64,000 bases of DNA. It comes from MWEI01 sp964600235. Its GTDB lineage: Bacteria > Desulfobacterota > Desulfomonilia > UBA1062. A program made the translations under genes and the position numbers. Shown piece after piece: positions 45,838-53,721 of this stretch. The stretch is taken from NCBI GenBank assembly GCA_964600235.1, contig CAZRIV010000014.1:69371-133370 (forward strand). The letters are read 5' to 3'. The notes below the pieces were generated by a model. That model saw nothing but the letters and a program-made list of their open reading frames with translations, was not told the origin of the DNA and made no database searches. How positions within the stretch are numbered: position 1 is the first letter of the stretch; the number at the start of each line of letters is the position of its first letter.

Positions 45838-46788
45838 ATGACAGCTGTTCCCGGCACCACAATGGATCTACAGAGGACCATCAGGGCATGGTTCATGATG
45901 GCGCGTATCCCCTTTCATTCGGTCGGGGTGATGCCCTTCTTTCTGGGCGCAGTGCTTGCCTGGCGCCTGACAGGCACCCTCGACCGGGCCGTGTTTATCT
46001 GGGGAACCCTGGCTGTGGTCCTGATCATGCTTTCAACATACCTCGCCGGGGAATATCACGACCTGGAAGAAGACCGCCTCTCGGGAAAGATGGAGAGGAA
46101 TCCCTTCACGGGAGGCTCCCAGGCGCTGGTCCGGGAAATGGTTCCCCTGAACCATCCAAAGGTCGGCAGCTATGTGACCATTATAATGGCCGGGGCCATC
46201 GGGCTGCTCCTGCAGTTTTATTACCGGACAGGCCCCTGGACCATCCCGCTCGGTCTCCTGGGAATGGCGGCAGGGTTCTTCTATTCCACCAGACCGGTAC
46301 GCTGGGTAACCCGCGGGATAGGAGAGATCATTATCGGGTTCAGCTACGGCTGGCTGCCCATAGCGGCATCGTTCTATCTCCAGACCGGGAGCCTGCACCC
46401 GCTCGTGCACTGGATGAGCCTTCCGGTGGCCCTGTCCATATTCAATGTCATCCTCATCAACGAGTTTCCGGACTACCCGGCGGATCTGAAGGCCGGAAAG
46501 AAGACCCTGACGGTGAGGTTCGGGAGAAAAACCGCATCATATGTCTATGCTTGTGCATCGTTAGGCGGGGTAATCCTCTATCCCTTTGCCGTCATGGCAG
46601 GCCTTTCCCCCCATACGATCCTTCTTTATCTGCCCATTGCAGCCCTTTCCTGCATGGCAGCAGCCGGCATGGTCACAGGACGCTACAACGACAGGGCGGC
46701 ACTGGAGAAGATGTGCGGCATAACCATTGTGATCAATCTGCTCTACGCCGTGACCTACATGCTCGGCATCTGGATATGGGGCATATGA
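45838..46788 (+). CDS. UbiA-family prenyltransferase
   Basis: 316-residue, about nine-helix membrane prenyltransferase. The first Asp-rich motif is in EYHDLEEDRLSGKMERNP, the second in NEFPDYPADLKAGKKT. MenA (naphthoate) or UbiA/MqnP (hydroxybenzoate) like; it could make a quinone or other prenylated aromatic. AAGGG precedes ATG, and the radical SAM gene begins 1 base after its stop, so they are cotranscribed. Confidence 0.9.
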   Translation: MTAVPGTTMDLQRTIRAWFMMARIPFHSVGVMPFFLGAVLAWRLTGTLDRAVFIWGTLAVVLIMLSTYLAGEYHDLEEDRLSGKMERNPFTGGSQALVREMVPLNHPKVGSYVTIIMAGAIGLLLQFYYRTGPWTIPLGLLGMAAGFFYSTRPVRWVTRGIGEIIIGFSYGWLPIAASFYLQTGSLHPLVHWMSLPVALSIFNVILINEFPDYPADLKAGKKTLTVRFGRKTASYVYACASLGGVILYPFAVMAGLSPHTILLYLPIAALSCMAAAGMVTGRYNDRAALEKMCGITIVINLLYAVTYMLGIWIWGI

Positions 46789-46789
46789 C

Positions 46790-48019
46790 ATGGACATCGC
46801 CGACCTAAAGAACTGGCCCTTCAAGGCCGTCTTCTGGCCACCTGGCCTCGTTTTGAGACAATTGGGGAGCGCGCTTTATTTTTCATATCTGGTGGGTTGG
46901 AACTCCTTTCCCTCCTGGATATTCCGGCACGGTGTCAACTCGCTGCCCATAGCGGCAGGCGCCACGGGCATGGGGTGCATAGGCTACCCGGGACACCCGG
47001 CATGGGAGGTTACATCCGCCTGCAACCTGAGGTGCATCCACTGCCACGTAACGGCGGACAAGCCCGCACCCGACGAGCTGAATACCGACGAGGCCAAGCG
47101 GTTCATCGACGGCCTCGCCCGCGTTGACGAATTCCGCATGCTCGTCTACACGGGCGGCGAGCCCCTGGTGCGCAAGGACATCTTCGAGCTCATGCACCAC
47201 TCCAAGCAGGCGGGGCTCATCAACGTCATTGCCACCAACGGCACGCTGATCACCGAGGAGACCGCTTTCCATCTCAAAGAGGAAGGCCTGGCAACAGCCG
47301 CAGTAAGCCTGGATTCCTTCCGGGACGAGGTGCATGACTTTGTGAGGAACAAGCAGAACACCTATGAACTCGCCATGAGGGGCATCAGGGCGCTTAAGAA
47401 AGCAGGCATCCCTCTCCAGATAAATGCCACTGCCATGCAGTACAATTTTGGCGACCTGGGCGAACTCCTGGAGCTGGTGGATGACCTGGGCTCGGGCATC
47501 ATGCTCATGTACCAGCTCGTGCCTGTGGGCAGGGGAGACGCCATCAGGGACGCCACCCTGTCCATCAACGAGAACGAGCGGCTGCTGAAGTTCCTGGCCA
47601 AGAAGCAGAAGGAGATCTCCACCATCGTGGAGCCCGTGGCAGGTCCCCAGTACTGGCCCTACCTCATGGAGGAAAAGGGCCTGAAGCATCCCCTGTGGCT
47701 GAAGGCTGCCGAACAGGTGTTCCACGGCTGCGCCGCTGGCAGGGGGTTCGTGTACATAAAGGCCAACGGCGACGTGTGGCCCTGCCCCTTCGTGGAGGTC
47801 AACGCGGGAAACGTCCGCGAGAAACCCTTTGACCTCATCTGGCAGGAGAGCGAGGTCTTCCATGCCCTTCGCAACCGGGAGAATACCCTGAAAGGCAAGT
47901 GCTCAGACTGCCGATATCGAACCATGTGCGGCGGGTGCAGGGGCCGGGCCATGGCGTGCACGGGAGATTTCCTCGCCGAGGACCCGTCGTGCTTTATCGA
48001 GACGGGGAAGAGGGATTGA
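46790..48019 (+). CDS. Radical SAM/SPASM protein
   Basis: 409-residue enzyme. The radical SAM cluster is in EVTSACNLRCIHCHVTADKP, the GGE motif in LVYTGGEPLVRK, and the SPASM cluster in CAAGRGFVYIKANGDVWPCP plus CSDCRYRTMCGGCRGRAMAC. An 80-residue N-terminal extension with hydrophobic patches (LRQLGSALYFSYLVG) may bind membrane. SPASM proteins modify peptides or tetrapyrroles, so a substrate cannot be named. Paired with UbiA upstream. Confidence 0.9.
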   Translation: MDIADLKNWPFKAVFWPPGLVLRQLGSALYFSYLVGWNSFPSWIFRHGVNSLPIAAGATGMGCIGYPGHPAWEVTSACNLRCIHCHVTADKPAPDELNTDEAKRFIDGLARVDEFRMLVYTGGEPLVRKDIFELMHHSKQAGLINVIATNGTLITEETAFHLKEEGLATAAVSLDSFRDEVHDFVRNKQNTYELAMRGIRALKKAGIPLQINATAMQYNFGDLGELLELVDDLGSGIMLMYQLVPVGRGDAIRDATLSINENERLLKFLAKKQKEISTIVEPVAGPQYWPYLMEEKGLKHPLWLKAAEQVFHGCAAGRGFVYIKANGDVWPCPFVEVNAGNVREKPFDLIWQESEVFHALRNRENTLKGKCSDCRYRTMCGGCRGRAMACTGDFLAEDPSCFIETGKRD

Positions 48020-48043
48020 GCCTGCCGGCAGGCTAACAAAGCA

Positions 48044-48712
48044 TCAGGCCTTCTTCACCCCCCGCACGGACCGGTGGCAGTTCATGCCGAATATCTTGAA
48101 GTTCTTTATCTCGGCTATCTCGAATCCCAGGGACTCCAGCAGGCGGGGATAATTGTATATAGGGTGCACGGCGTTGTCGGCGGTGAGCCAGTAGGCGGTT
48201 GCGGCAAAGTACCAGTATATGGTCTGGAATATCTTGTAGAACCGTGAGCCGCTCTCGGGCAGGCAGAAATCGCCTATCACCATGGAGCCGCCCGGCTTCA
48301 CCAGGGTGGTCAGGTGGACCAGGATCTTCTGCATCATGCCCCGGGGAAAGACGTTCAGAAAATAGTTCGCTATGACCATGTCGTACTGGACGTCGTCAGT
48401 CAGGTTCAGGATATTGTCGTTCACCATGTTTATGGGGGTGGCGGGCCTGGAGCGGTCGATCTTTTTCTGCATGTACTTCAGCATGGTCTTGGAGATGTCC
48501 ACCGCCGTGACGTTCACCCCTTTCTTCGCCGCCTCGATGGCCTCGGTGCCGTGTCCCACCCCGGCGACAAGGAGTGTGTCGCCGGCTTTAAGGTGCTCAA
48601 GCATGGCCACCTTGCATTTCGGTATCTGCCCCAGGCTGTACAGGCTGCCGGTGATCTCGTACTGAAAACCCATCAGCCAGTATCCGTCTCTCACATCATG
48701 TTTTTCCGGCAT
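48044..48712 (-). CDS. UbiE-like class I SAM methyltransferase
   Basis: 222-residue methyltransferase: glycine loop VAGVGHGTEAIEAA, VTAVDISKTMLKYM, then DMVIANYFLNVFP, and a C-terminal part (RLLESLGFEIAEIK) like ubiquinone/menaquinone methyltransferases. ATG 48712 is 6 bases after GGGAGG, better than 48718. Convergent with the UbiA/radical SAM pair, suggesting but not proving a shared pathway. Confidence 0.88.
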   Translation of the reverse strand: MPEKHDVRDGYWLMGFQYEITGSLYSLGQIPKCKVAMLEHLKAGDTLLVAGVGHGTEAIEAAKKGVNVTAVDISKTMLKYMQKKIDRSRPATPINMVNDNILNLTDDVQYDMVIANYFLNVFPRGMMQKILVHLTTLVKPGGSMVIGDFCLPESGSRFYKIFQTIYWYFAATAYWLTADNAVHPIYNYPRLLESLGFEIAEIKNFKIFGMNCHRSVRGVKKA

Positions 48713-48844
48713 GCTCATCCTCCCGTTCCATGATACTTAAAAATGATCTGGTACCTTACCATAAAACAATCCGGAATACCTGCTCAACATCCGATTTTAT
48801 CTTTGATTCGTCCACACCGCTGGATCATCTCCTTGGCTCACGTA

Positions 48845-49642
48845 CTATATTTTAAATCCTGCCAGCAATCCCGTGGCCTTTTCCAGGTCCGCATCATCGA
48901 TCCCCCGCTCCTGCAGGAAGCTCCGGTACAGCAGGTTCGGCCCGGCTTCGATCCCCTTGATGCCGCCCTGTTCACATTCCTTTATCAGGCTGAATACACC
49001 TGACGAGCGGTGGGTGATGGCGCCATCTTCAAGCACCAGGACCTCGTCCGCGCTCTCCAGGTCTTCCAGGCGGTGCGAGATGTGGATCACGGTCTTGCCC
49101 AGGTCGGCATTGAGTTCCCGGATGGTCTTCAGGAGGTTATCCCGGCTGATGGGATCGAGCATCACGGTCCCTTCGTCCAGCACCAGGATATCCACATCGA
49201 GCGCCAGCTGGCCCGCATAGGCCACCTTGGCGAGCTGGCCACCCGAGAGCGTCGATATGAGGGAATTCCTCAGGTGCTCTGAGTGGATCGCCGCAAGCGA
49301 TTTGTCGATCCTGCTGCGGATTTCGAGGCTGGGGAGCCCCATGTTCTCCGGACCGAACGCGATGTCTTCTTCCACCACCAGGCTCACGATCTGGTTGGCA
49401 GGATTGGCCAGCACGAGCCCCACCCTGAGTCCATGGGTTTCAATCGTGCCTGAAGACGGGGTGAGGATGCCTGAGATGAGAAAGGCGAGCGTGGTCTTTC
49501 CGCTGCCGTTGGACCCGACTATGCCTAAATAAAAACCGGCGGGCACCGTGAGATCGATGCCCGCCAGAGCGTTTGTCTGGGGATAGGAAAAACCGACTCC
49601 CTTAAGGGTGAGCGCAGCCTGGGATGTTTCCTTTCCGATCAA
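48845..49642 (-). CDS. ECF transporter ATPase (EcfA)
   Basis: 265-residue ABC ATPase of the energy-coupling-factor type. Walker A GSNGSGKTTL, Q-loop NQIVSLVVEEDIAFGPEN (typical EcfA), signature LSGGQLAKVAYAG, Walker B ILVLDEGTVMLDP. Overlaps rplQ by 4 bases, the same position as ecfA after rplQ in Firmicutes. No second EcfA, no EcfT next to it. Confidence 0.9.
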   Translation of the reverse strand: MIGKETSQAALTLKGVGFSYPQTNALAGIDLTVPAGFYLGIVGSNGSGKTTLAFLISGILTPSSGTIETHGLRVGLVLANPANQIVSLVVEEDIAFGPENMGLPSLEIRSRIDKSLAAIHSEHLRNSLISTLSGGQLAKVAYAGQLALDVDILVLDEGTVMLDPISRDNLLKTIRELNADLGKTVIHISHRLEDLESADEVLVLEDGAITHRSSGVFSLIKECEQGGIKGIEAGPNLLYRSFLQERGIDDADLEKATGLLAGFKI

Positions 49643-50178
49643 TCCTTGTTCTCGTCGGTCTTCTTTGCAGCAGCCTTCTTCCTGGGAGCCGCCTTCTTCT
49701 CAGGCGCCTTTGCCTGGGCGGTCTTCTTTGCAGGCGCCTTTGCCTCGGCGGCCTTCTTTGCCGGCGCCTTTTTGGCGGCTGTCTTCTTTTCCGCTTCCTT
49801 CTTTTCAGGGACCTTGGGTGCTGCCGACTCGGTCCACTCGATTACCGCCATGGGGGCATTGTCGCCGTGGCGGTTCTTGTATTTGATGATCCTGGTATAC
49901 CCACCGTTACGTGCCGCAAACAGCGGGGCAAGGTCCTTGAAGAGCCTGCCGAGGGCTTCCTTTGTCTTTACGGTCTGGGAGGCCCTGCGTATCGCTGCGA
50001 GATCGCCTTTCTTGCCCAGGGTGATCATCCTGTCCGCGATCCTCCTGAGTTCCTTTGCCTTCGCCTCGGTAGTGGTGAGCCTGTCATGAAGGATCAGCGA
50101 TGTCACCAGGTTCTTGAGCATCGCGAGCTTATGATCCGTTGTCCGTCCGAGTTTTCTTCCTGCAATATGATGATTCAT
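49639..50178 (-). CDS. rplQ: 50S ribosomal protein L17 with long Lys/Ala-rich tail
   Basis: 179 residues. The first 120 are normal L17 (MNHHIAGRKLGRTTDHKLAM). After residue 120 a tail of about 60 residues repeats AKKAPAKKAAEAKAPAKK, resembling histone H1-type basic tails, absent from typical L17. Ends the alpha operon and overlaps ecfA. Confidence 0.95.
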   Translation of the reverse strand: MNHHIAGRKLGRTTDHKLAMLKNLVTSLILHDRLTTTEAKAKELRRIADRMITLGKKGDLAAIRRASQTVKTKEALGRLFKDLAPLFAARNGGYTRIIKYKNRHGDNAPMAVIEWTESAAPKVPEKKEAEKKTAAKKAPAKKAAEAKAPAKKTAQAKAPEKKAAPRKKAAAKKTDENKD

Positions 50179-50193
50179 CTCTCCACTCCGCTC

Positions 50194-51231
50194 CTACTTG
50201 CTTTCCTCTTCTTCCATCCGCTTGCGCCTGCTCTCTATTTCATCGATGGACGGCAGATCCGGCAGTTTCATCCCGATATGCAGCCCCATCTTGGAGAGCT
50301 TTTCCTTTATCTCTTCCAGGGACTTCCTTCCGAAGTTCTTGGTTTTCAGCAGCTCGGCCTCTGTTTTCTGCACGAGCTCGTAGATATAGGTCATATTAGC
50401 GTTCTTCAGGCAGTTGGCGGAACGGACCGACAGCTCAAGTTCTTCTACGGTCCTGAAGAGATTATTGTTCAGTTCCTTGTCTTTTTCCTCTTCCCGATAT
50501 TCGTGCTCGATCTCCTCCTCCTGGAAGTTGATGAACACGTCCATGTACTCCTTCTGGATCTTGGCCGCATATGCCAGCGCATCATCAGGGGTCACGACCC
50601 CGTTGGTCCAGATCTCGAGCGACAGCCTGTCATAGTCTGTCCTTCTGCCCACGATGGTGGGGGTAACGTTGAACGAAACCCTTCTCACGGGCGAGAAGAT
50701 GGCGTCAATGGGTATCCAGCCATGGGTATCCAGTTTTTCCTTGATGAGCTCCGCCGGCACATAACCCCTGCCCCAGTCCACCCGCAGTTCCATCTTGAGC
50801 GTGATGCCGCTCTGGATGGTGGCGATGATCTGGTCCGGGTTGATGACATCTATCTTGCCGCCGGCATCTATATCTCCGGCCTTTACCTCACACGGACCCT
50901 TCTTTTCCAAGGTAACGGTCTGGGGCTTGTCCGTGTGCATGCGCATTTCAACCTTCTTGAGGTTAAGAATTATGTCGGTTACATCCTCGTAAACACCCGA
51001 GATGCTGGAAAACTCATGGAGAACGCCCACGCTTTCCTCAAACCTCACCCCAATGATGGCGGTTCCGTAGAGGGACGACAGCAGTATCCTCCGCAGGGAA
51101 TTCCCTATGGTAACGCCGAAACCCCGCTCCAGCGGCTGTGCATTGAAGCGGCCGTAGGTATCGGTGTAGGTATCCTCTACGATCTCCAACTTGGTCGGTT
51201 TAATTATTTCTTTCCAGTTCTTCTCAATCAT
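50194..51231 (-). CDS. rpoA: RNA polymerase alpha subunit
   Basis: 345 residues. N-terminal domain GFGVTIGNSLRRILLSSLYG for assembly, C-terminal domain VRSANCLKNANMTYIYELVQ for promoter and activator contact. Normal length; last-but-one gene of the alpha operon. Confidence 0.98.
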   Translation of the reverse strand: MIEKNWKEIIKPTKLEIVEDTYTDTYGRFNAQPLERGFGVTIGNSLRRILLSSLYGTAIIGVRFEESVGVLHEFSSISGVYEDVTDIILNLKKVEMRMHTDKPQTVTLEKKGPCEVKAGDIDAGGKIDVINPDQIIATIQSGITLKMELRVDWGRGYVPAELIKEKLDTHGWIPIDAIFSPVRRVSFNVTPTIVGRRTDYDRLSLEIWTNGVVTPDDALAYAAKIQKEYMDVFINFQEEEIEHEYREEEKDKELNNNLFRTVEELELSVRSANCLKNANMTYIYELVQKTEAELLKTKNFGRKSLEEIKEKLSKMGLHIGMKLPDLPSIDEIESRRKRMEEEESK

Positions 51232-51254
51232 CCCTCACCCCAAGTCCTTAAGTC

Positions 51255-51881
51255 TTATTTCGAATAGTATTCAATGATCAAGGTCTCCTGGACCGACATT
51301 GGCATATCCTTGCGCTCCGGCAGCGCCTTTATCTTGCCCTTCTTGGCATCCTTGTCCACCTCGAGCCACTCGGAGAAGCCCCTCTGCTCTCGGTTTTCCA
51401 GGGAGACACCGATGCTGTCGAGCTTCTTGCTCTTTTCCTTTACCTCGATCTCGTCTCCGGCCTTCACGAGGAAAGACGGGATATTGACCTTGTGGCCGTT
51501 TACCACGATGTGTCCGTGGCTGATGAGCTGGCGCGCACCGTTGCGGGAAGGAGAGAATCCGAGCCGGTAAACGATATTGTCGAGCCTGCGCTCAAGGAGC
51601 TGCAGGAGCTGTTCACCGGTAACCCCCTTTTTGCGTTTAGCCATATCATAATACTTGCGGAACTGGGCCTCGGATACGCCGTAGGTACCCCTGACCTTCT
51701 GTTTTTCCCTCAGGTGAATCCTGTACTCGGTCGTCCTGACCCGTCCCTGTCCGTGCTGGCCCGGGGGGTATTCCCGCTGTTCAACAGCGCACTTGTCAGT
51801 AAAGCACCGCTCTCCCTTGAGGAAGAGTTTCATTCCTTCTCTGCGACAGATCTTACAAACAGGTCCTGTATATCTCGACAA
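51255..51881 (-). CDS. rpsD: 30S ribosomal protein S4
   Basis: 208 residues. N-terminal zinc-type motif CKICRREG..CFTDKC, then S4 domain LDNIVYRLGFSPSRNGARQL. The start codon is TTG with AGGAGG eight bases upstream. In the usual place between rpsK and rpoA. Confidence 0.97.
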   Translation of the reverse strand: MSRYTGPVCKICRREGMKLFLKGERCFTDKCAVEQREYPPGQHGQGRVRTTEYRIHLREKQKVRGTYGVSEAQFRKYYDMAKRKKGVTGEQLLQLLERRLDNIVYRLGFSPSRNGARQLISHGHIVVNGHKVNIPSFLVKAGDEIEVKEKSKKLDSIGVSLENREQRGFSEWLEVDKDAKKGKIKALPERKDMPMSVQETLIIEYYSK

Positions 51882-51900
51882 GATTCATTCCTCCTTCTTG

Positions 51901-52293
51901 TTATACCCTTCTTCTCTTCGGGGGTCTGCAGCCGTTGTGCGGGATGGGCGTTATGTCGCGGATTCCTGTGATACGGATTCCGCTGGCATTGATCGCGCGC
52001 AGGGCCGACTCTCTGCCGCTGCCCGGCCCCTTGATGTATGCAAATGCGCTTCTCACCCCGAATTCGGATGCCTTCTTGCACGCCTCCTGGGCCGCTATCT
52101 GGGCTGCAAACGGAGTGGATTTGCGGGAACCCTTAAACCCCTGTGACCCGGCCGATGACCAGCCCAGCGTGTTGCCCTGCTGGTCCGTGATGGTCACGAT
52201 GGTATTATTGAAGGTGGCCTGGATGTGAACGACACCCTCGCTCACCTCTTTCCTGGCCTTTTTCCGTCCTGTTTTCTGTCTCGCTTTCGCCAT
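51901..52293 (-). CDS. rpsK: 30S ribosomal protein S11
   Basis: 130 residues, starting MAKARQKTGRKKARKEVSEG, with VHIQATFNNTIVTITD and C-terminal HNGCRPPKRRRV. Start at ATG 52293 has AAGGAG; an ATG three codons earlier is less likely. Confidence 0.97.
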   Translation of the reverse strand: MAKARQKTGRKKARKEVSEGVVHIQATFNNTIVTITDQQGNTLGWSSAGSQGFKGSRKSTPFAAQIAAQEACKKASEFGVRSAFAYIKGPGSGRESALRAINASGIRITGIRDITPIPHNGCRPPKRRRV

Positions 52294-52313
52294 TAAAAGC
52301 ACTCCTTAGAAGG

Positions 52314-52682
52314 TTATTTCTTCTTGCCGACCACGGCACGTCTCGGGCCTTTCCTGGTCCGGGCATTGTTATGTGTATGCTGTCCGCGGCAAGGCAGGCC
52401 CTTGCGGTGCCTGATCCCCCGGTAGGAAGCTATGTCCATGAGGCGTCTGATGTTCATGGTGACCTCCCTGCGAAGGTCTCCCTCGACCACCAGGGTCTTG
52501 TCGATATAATCCCTGATAAGGGAAATATCGTGTTCAGTGAGCTCATCACTCTTCTTCGCCGGGTCGATATTGACGGCCTCGATGATCTCGGTAGCCTTTG
52601 TCCTGCCGATACCGAAGATGTAGGTCAGTGCGATATCGATGCGCTTGTTCCGTGGTAAGTCTACTCCTGCAATCCTAGCCAA
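52314..52682 (-). CDS. rpsM: 30S ribosomal protein S13
   Basis: 122 residues, MARIAGVDLPRNKRIDIALT to the basic tail HTHNNARTRKGPRRA. Normal order after rpmJ. Confidence 0.98.
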   Translation of the reverse strand: MARIAGVDLPRNKRIDIALTYIFGIGRTKATEIIEAVNIDPAKKSDELTEHDISLIRDYIDKTLVVEGDLRREVTMNIRRLMDIASYRGIRHRKGLPCRGQHTHNNARTRKGPRRAVVGKKK

Positions 52683-52697
52683 GACTATAGCCTCCTT

Positions 52698-52811
52698 TTA
52701 ACCCTGTCTCTGGTTATGACGAGGATTATCGCATATCACCCTGACAATCCCGTTTCTTCTTATGATCTTGCACTTCCTGCACCGCTTCTTTGTTGATGCG
52801 CTCACTTTCAT
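52698..52811 (-). CDS. rpmJ: 50S ribosomal protein L36
   Basis: 37 residues (MKVSASTKKRCRKCKIIRRN ... ICDNPRHNQRQG) with the zinc-ribbon CRKC..C..H pattern. Short gene between infA and rpsM. Confidence 0.96.
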   Translation of the reverse strand: MKVSASTKKRCRKCKIIRRNGIVRVICDNPRHNQRQG

Positions 52812-52824
52812 ATCCGCCTCGTTA

Positions 52825-53040
52825 TTACTTTGATCGGTAGACGATCCTGCCCTTTGTGAGATCATAGGGCGAAATCTCCACCTGTACTTTATCGCCTGGC
52901 AATATCCGGATGTAATGCATTCTCATCTTCCCCGAGATATGCGCGAGAATCTGGTGCCCGTTGGCCAGTTCCACCTTGAACATGGCGTTCGGCAACGGTT
53001 CTAGAACAATCCCTTCAGCCTCGATGACATCCTTTGCCAT
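52825..53040 (-). CDS. infA: Translation initiation factor IF-1
   Basis: 71-residue OB-fold protein (IEAEGIVLEPLPNAMFKVEL ... DLTKGRIVYRSK). Directly after adk; the usual map gene between them is absent. Confidence 0.98.
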   Translation of the reverse strand: MAKDVIEAEGIVLEPLPNAMFKVELANGHQILAHISGKMRMHYIRILPGDKVQVEISPYDLTKGRIVYRSK

Positions 53041-53047
53041 ATATGCG

Positions 53048-53692
53048 TTAAGCCCCGATTGCCGTCTTTATGGAGCCCTGGACATTCTCCATGCTCTGGG
53101 TGCCGTCGATCTTCCTGACTACACCCTGCTTGCCGTAGTACTCGATCAGGGGCGAGGTCTGGTTGTGGTAGTTCGTCAGCCTCTGCCGGATGGTGGCTTC
53201 CTGGTCGTCGTCCCTCTGGTAAAGTTCGCCGCCGCACTTGTCGCACACGCCGTCCTTCTTTGGCGGATCGAACTTGATGTGGTGCATGTAGTTGCAGCCC
53301 CGGCAGGTCCTGCGGCCGGTGAGCCTCTCAACCAGGAAGTCGTCCGGAACCTCAATGACCACGACATGGTCGAGCTTGGTGCCCAGGTCCTTCAGCAGTC
53401 CATCCAGTGCCTTGGCCTGCTCCAAAGTCCTGGGGAAACCGTCCAGGATGAAGCCCTTCTTGCAGTCGGGCTTCTGGAATCTTTCCTTCACCACACCGAT
53501 GACGACCTCGTCGGGCACCAGTCCGCCCTTGTCCATATATTCCTTGGCCTTCTTGCCCATGGGCGAGCCTTCTTTCACGGCGGCCCTGAACATGTCACCC
53601 GTTGAGATCTGGGGGACCTGAAGCCTGTCGATCATCCTTGTTGCCTGTGTTCCCTTGCCGGCGCCCGGTGGTCCTATTAAAATGATATTCAT
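53048..53692 (-). CDS. adk: Adenylate kinase
   Basis: 214 residues: P-loop GPPGAGKGTQA, LID domain with zinc Cys (CRGCNYMHH ... CDKCGGELYQR), GFPRTLEQA. Converts ATP and AMP to ADP. 29 bases after secY. Confidence 0.98.
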   Translation of the reverse strand: MNIILIGPPGAGKGTQATRMIDRLQVPQISTGDMFRAAVKEGSPMGKKAKEYMDKGGLVPDEVVIGVVKERFQKPDCKKGFILDGFPRTLEQAKALDGLLKDLGTKLDHVVVIEVPDDFLVERLTGRRTCRGCNYMHHIKFDPPKKDGVCDKCGGELYQRDDDQEATIRQRLTNYHNQTSPLIEYYGKQGVVRKIDGTQSMENVQGSIKTAIGA

Positions 53693-53721
53693 GATAATTC
53701 CCCCTCTTAAGGTTGTATAAT

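Noticed and set aside
48765..48820. ACAATCCGG and ATCCGATTTT near the methyltransferase start as a possible fifth repeat end
   Set aside because: Only short partial match to the terminal repeat; no hairpin or tail present.
49624..51267. 547-residue plus-strand frame opposite rplQ and rpoA
   Set aside because: Antisense to highly conserved ribosomal and polymerase genes; composition is a shadow effect of GC-rich codons.
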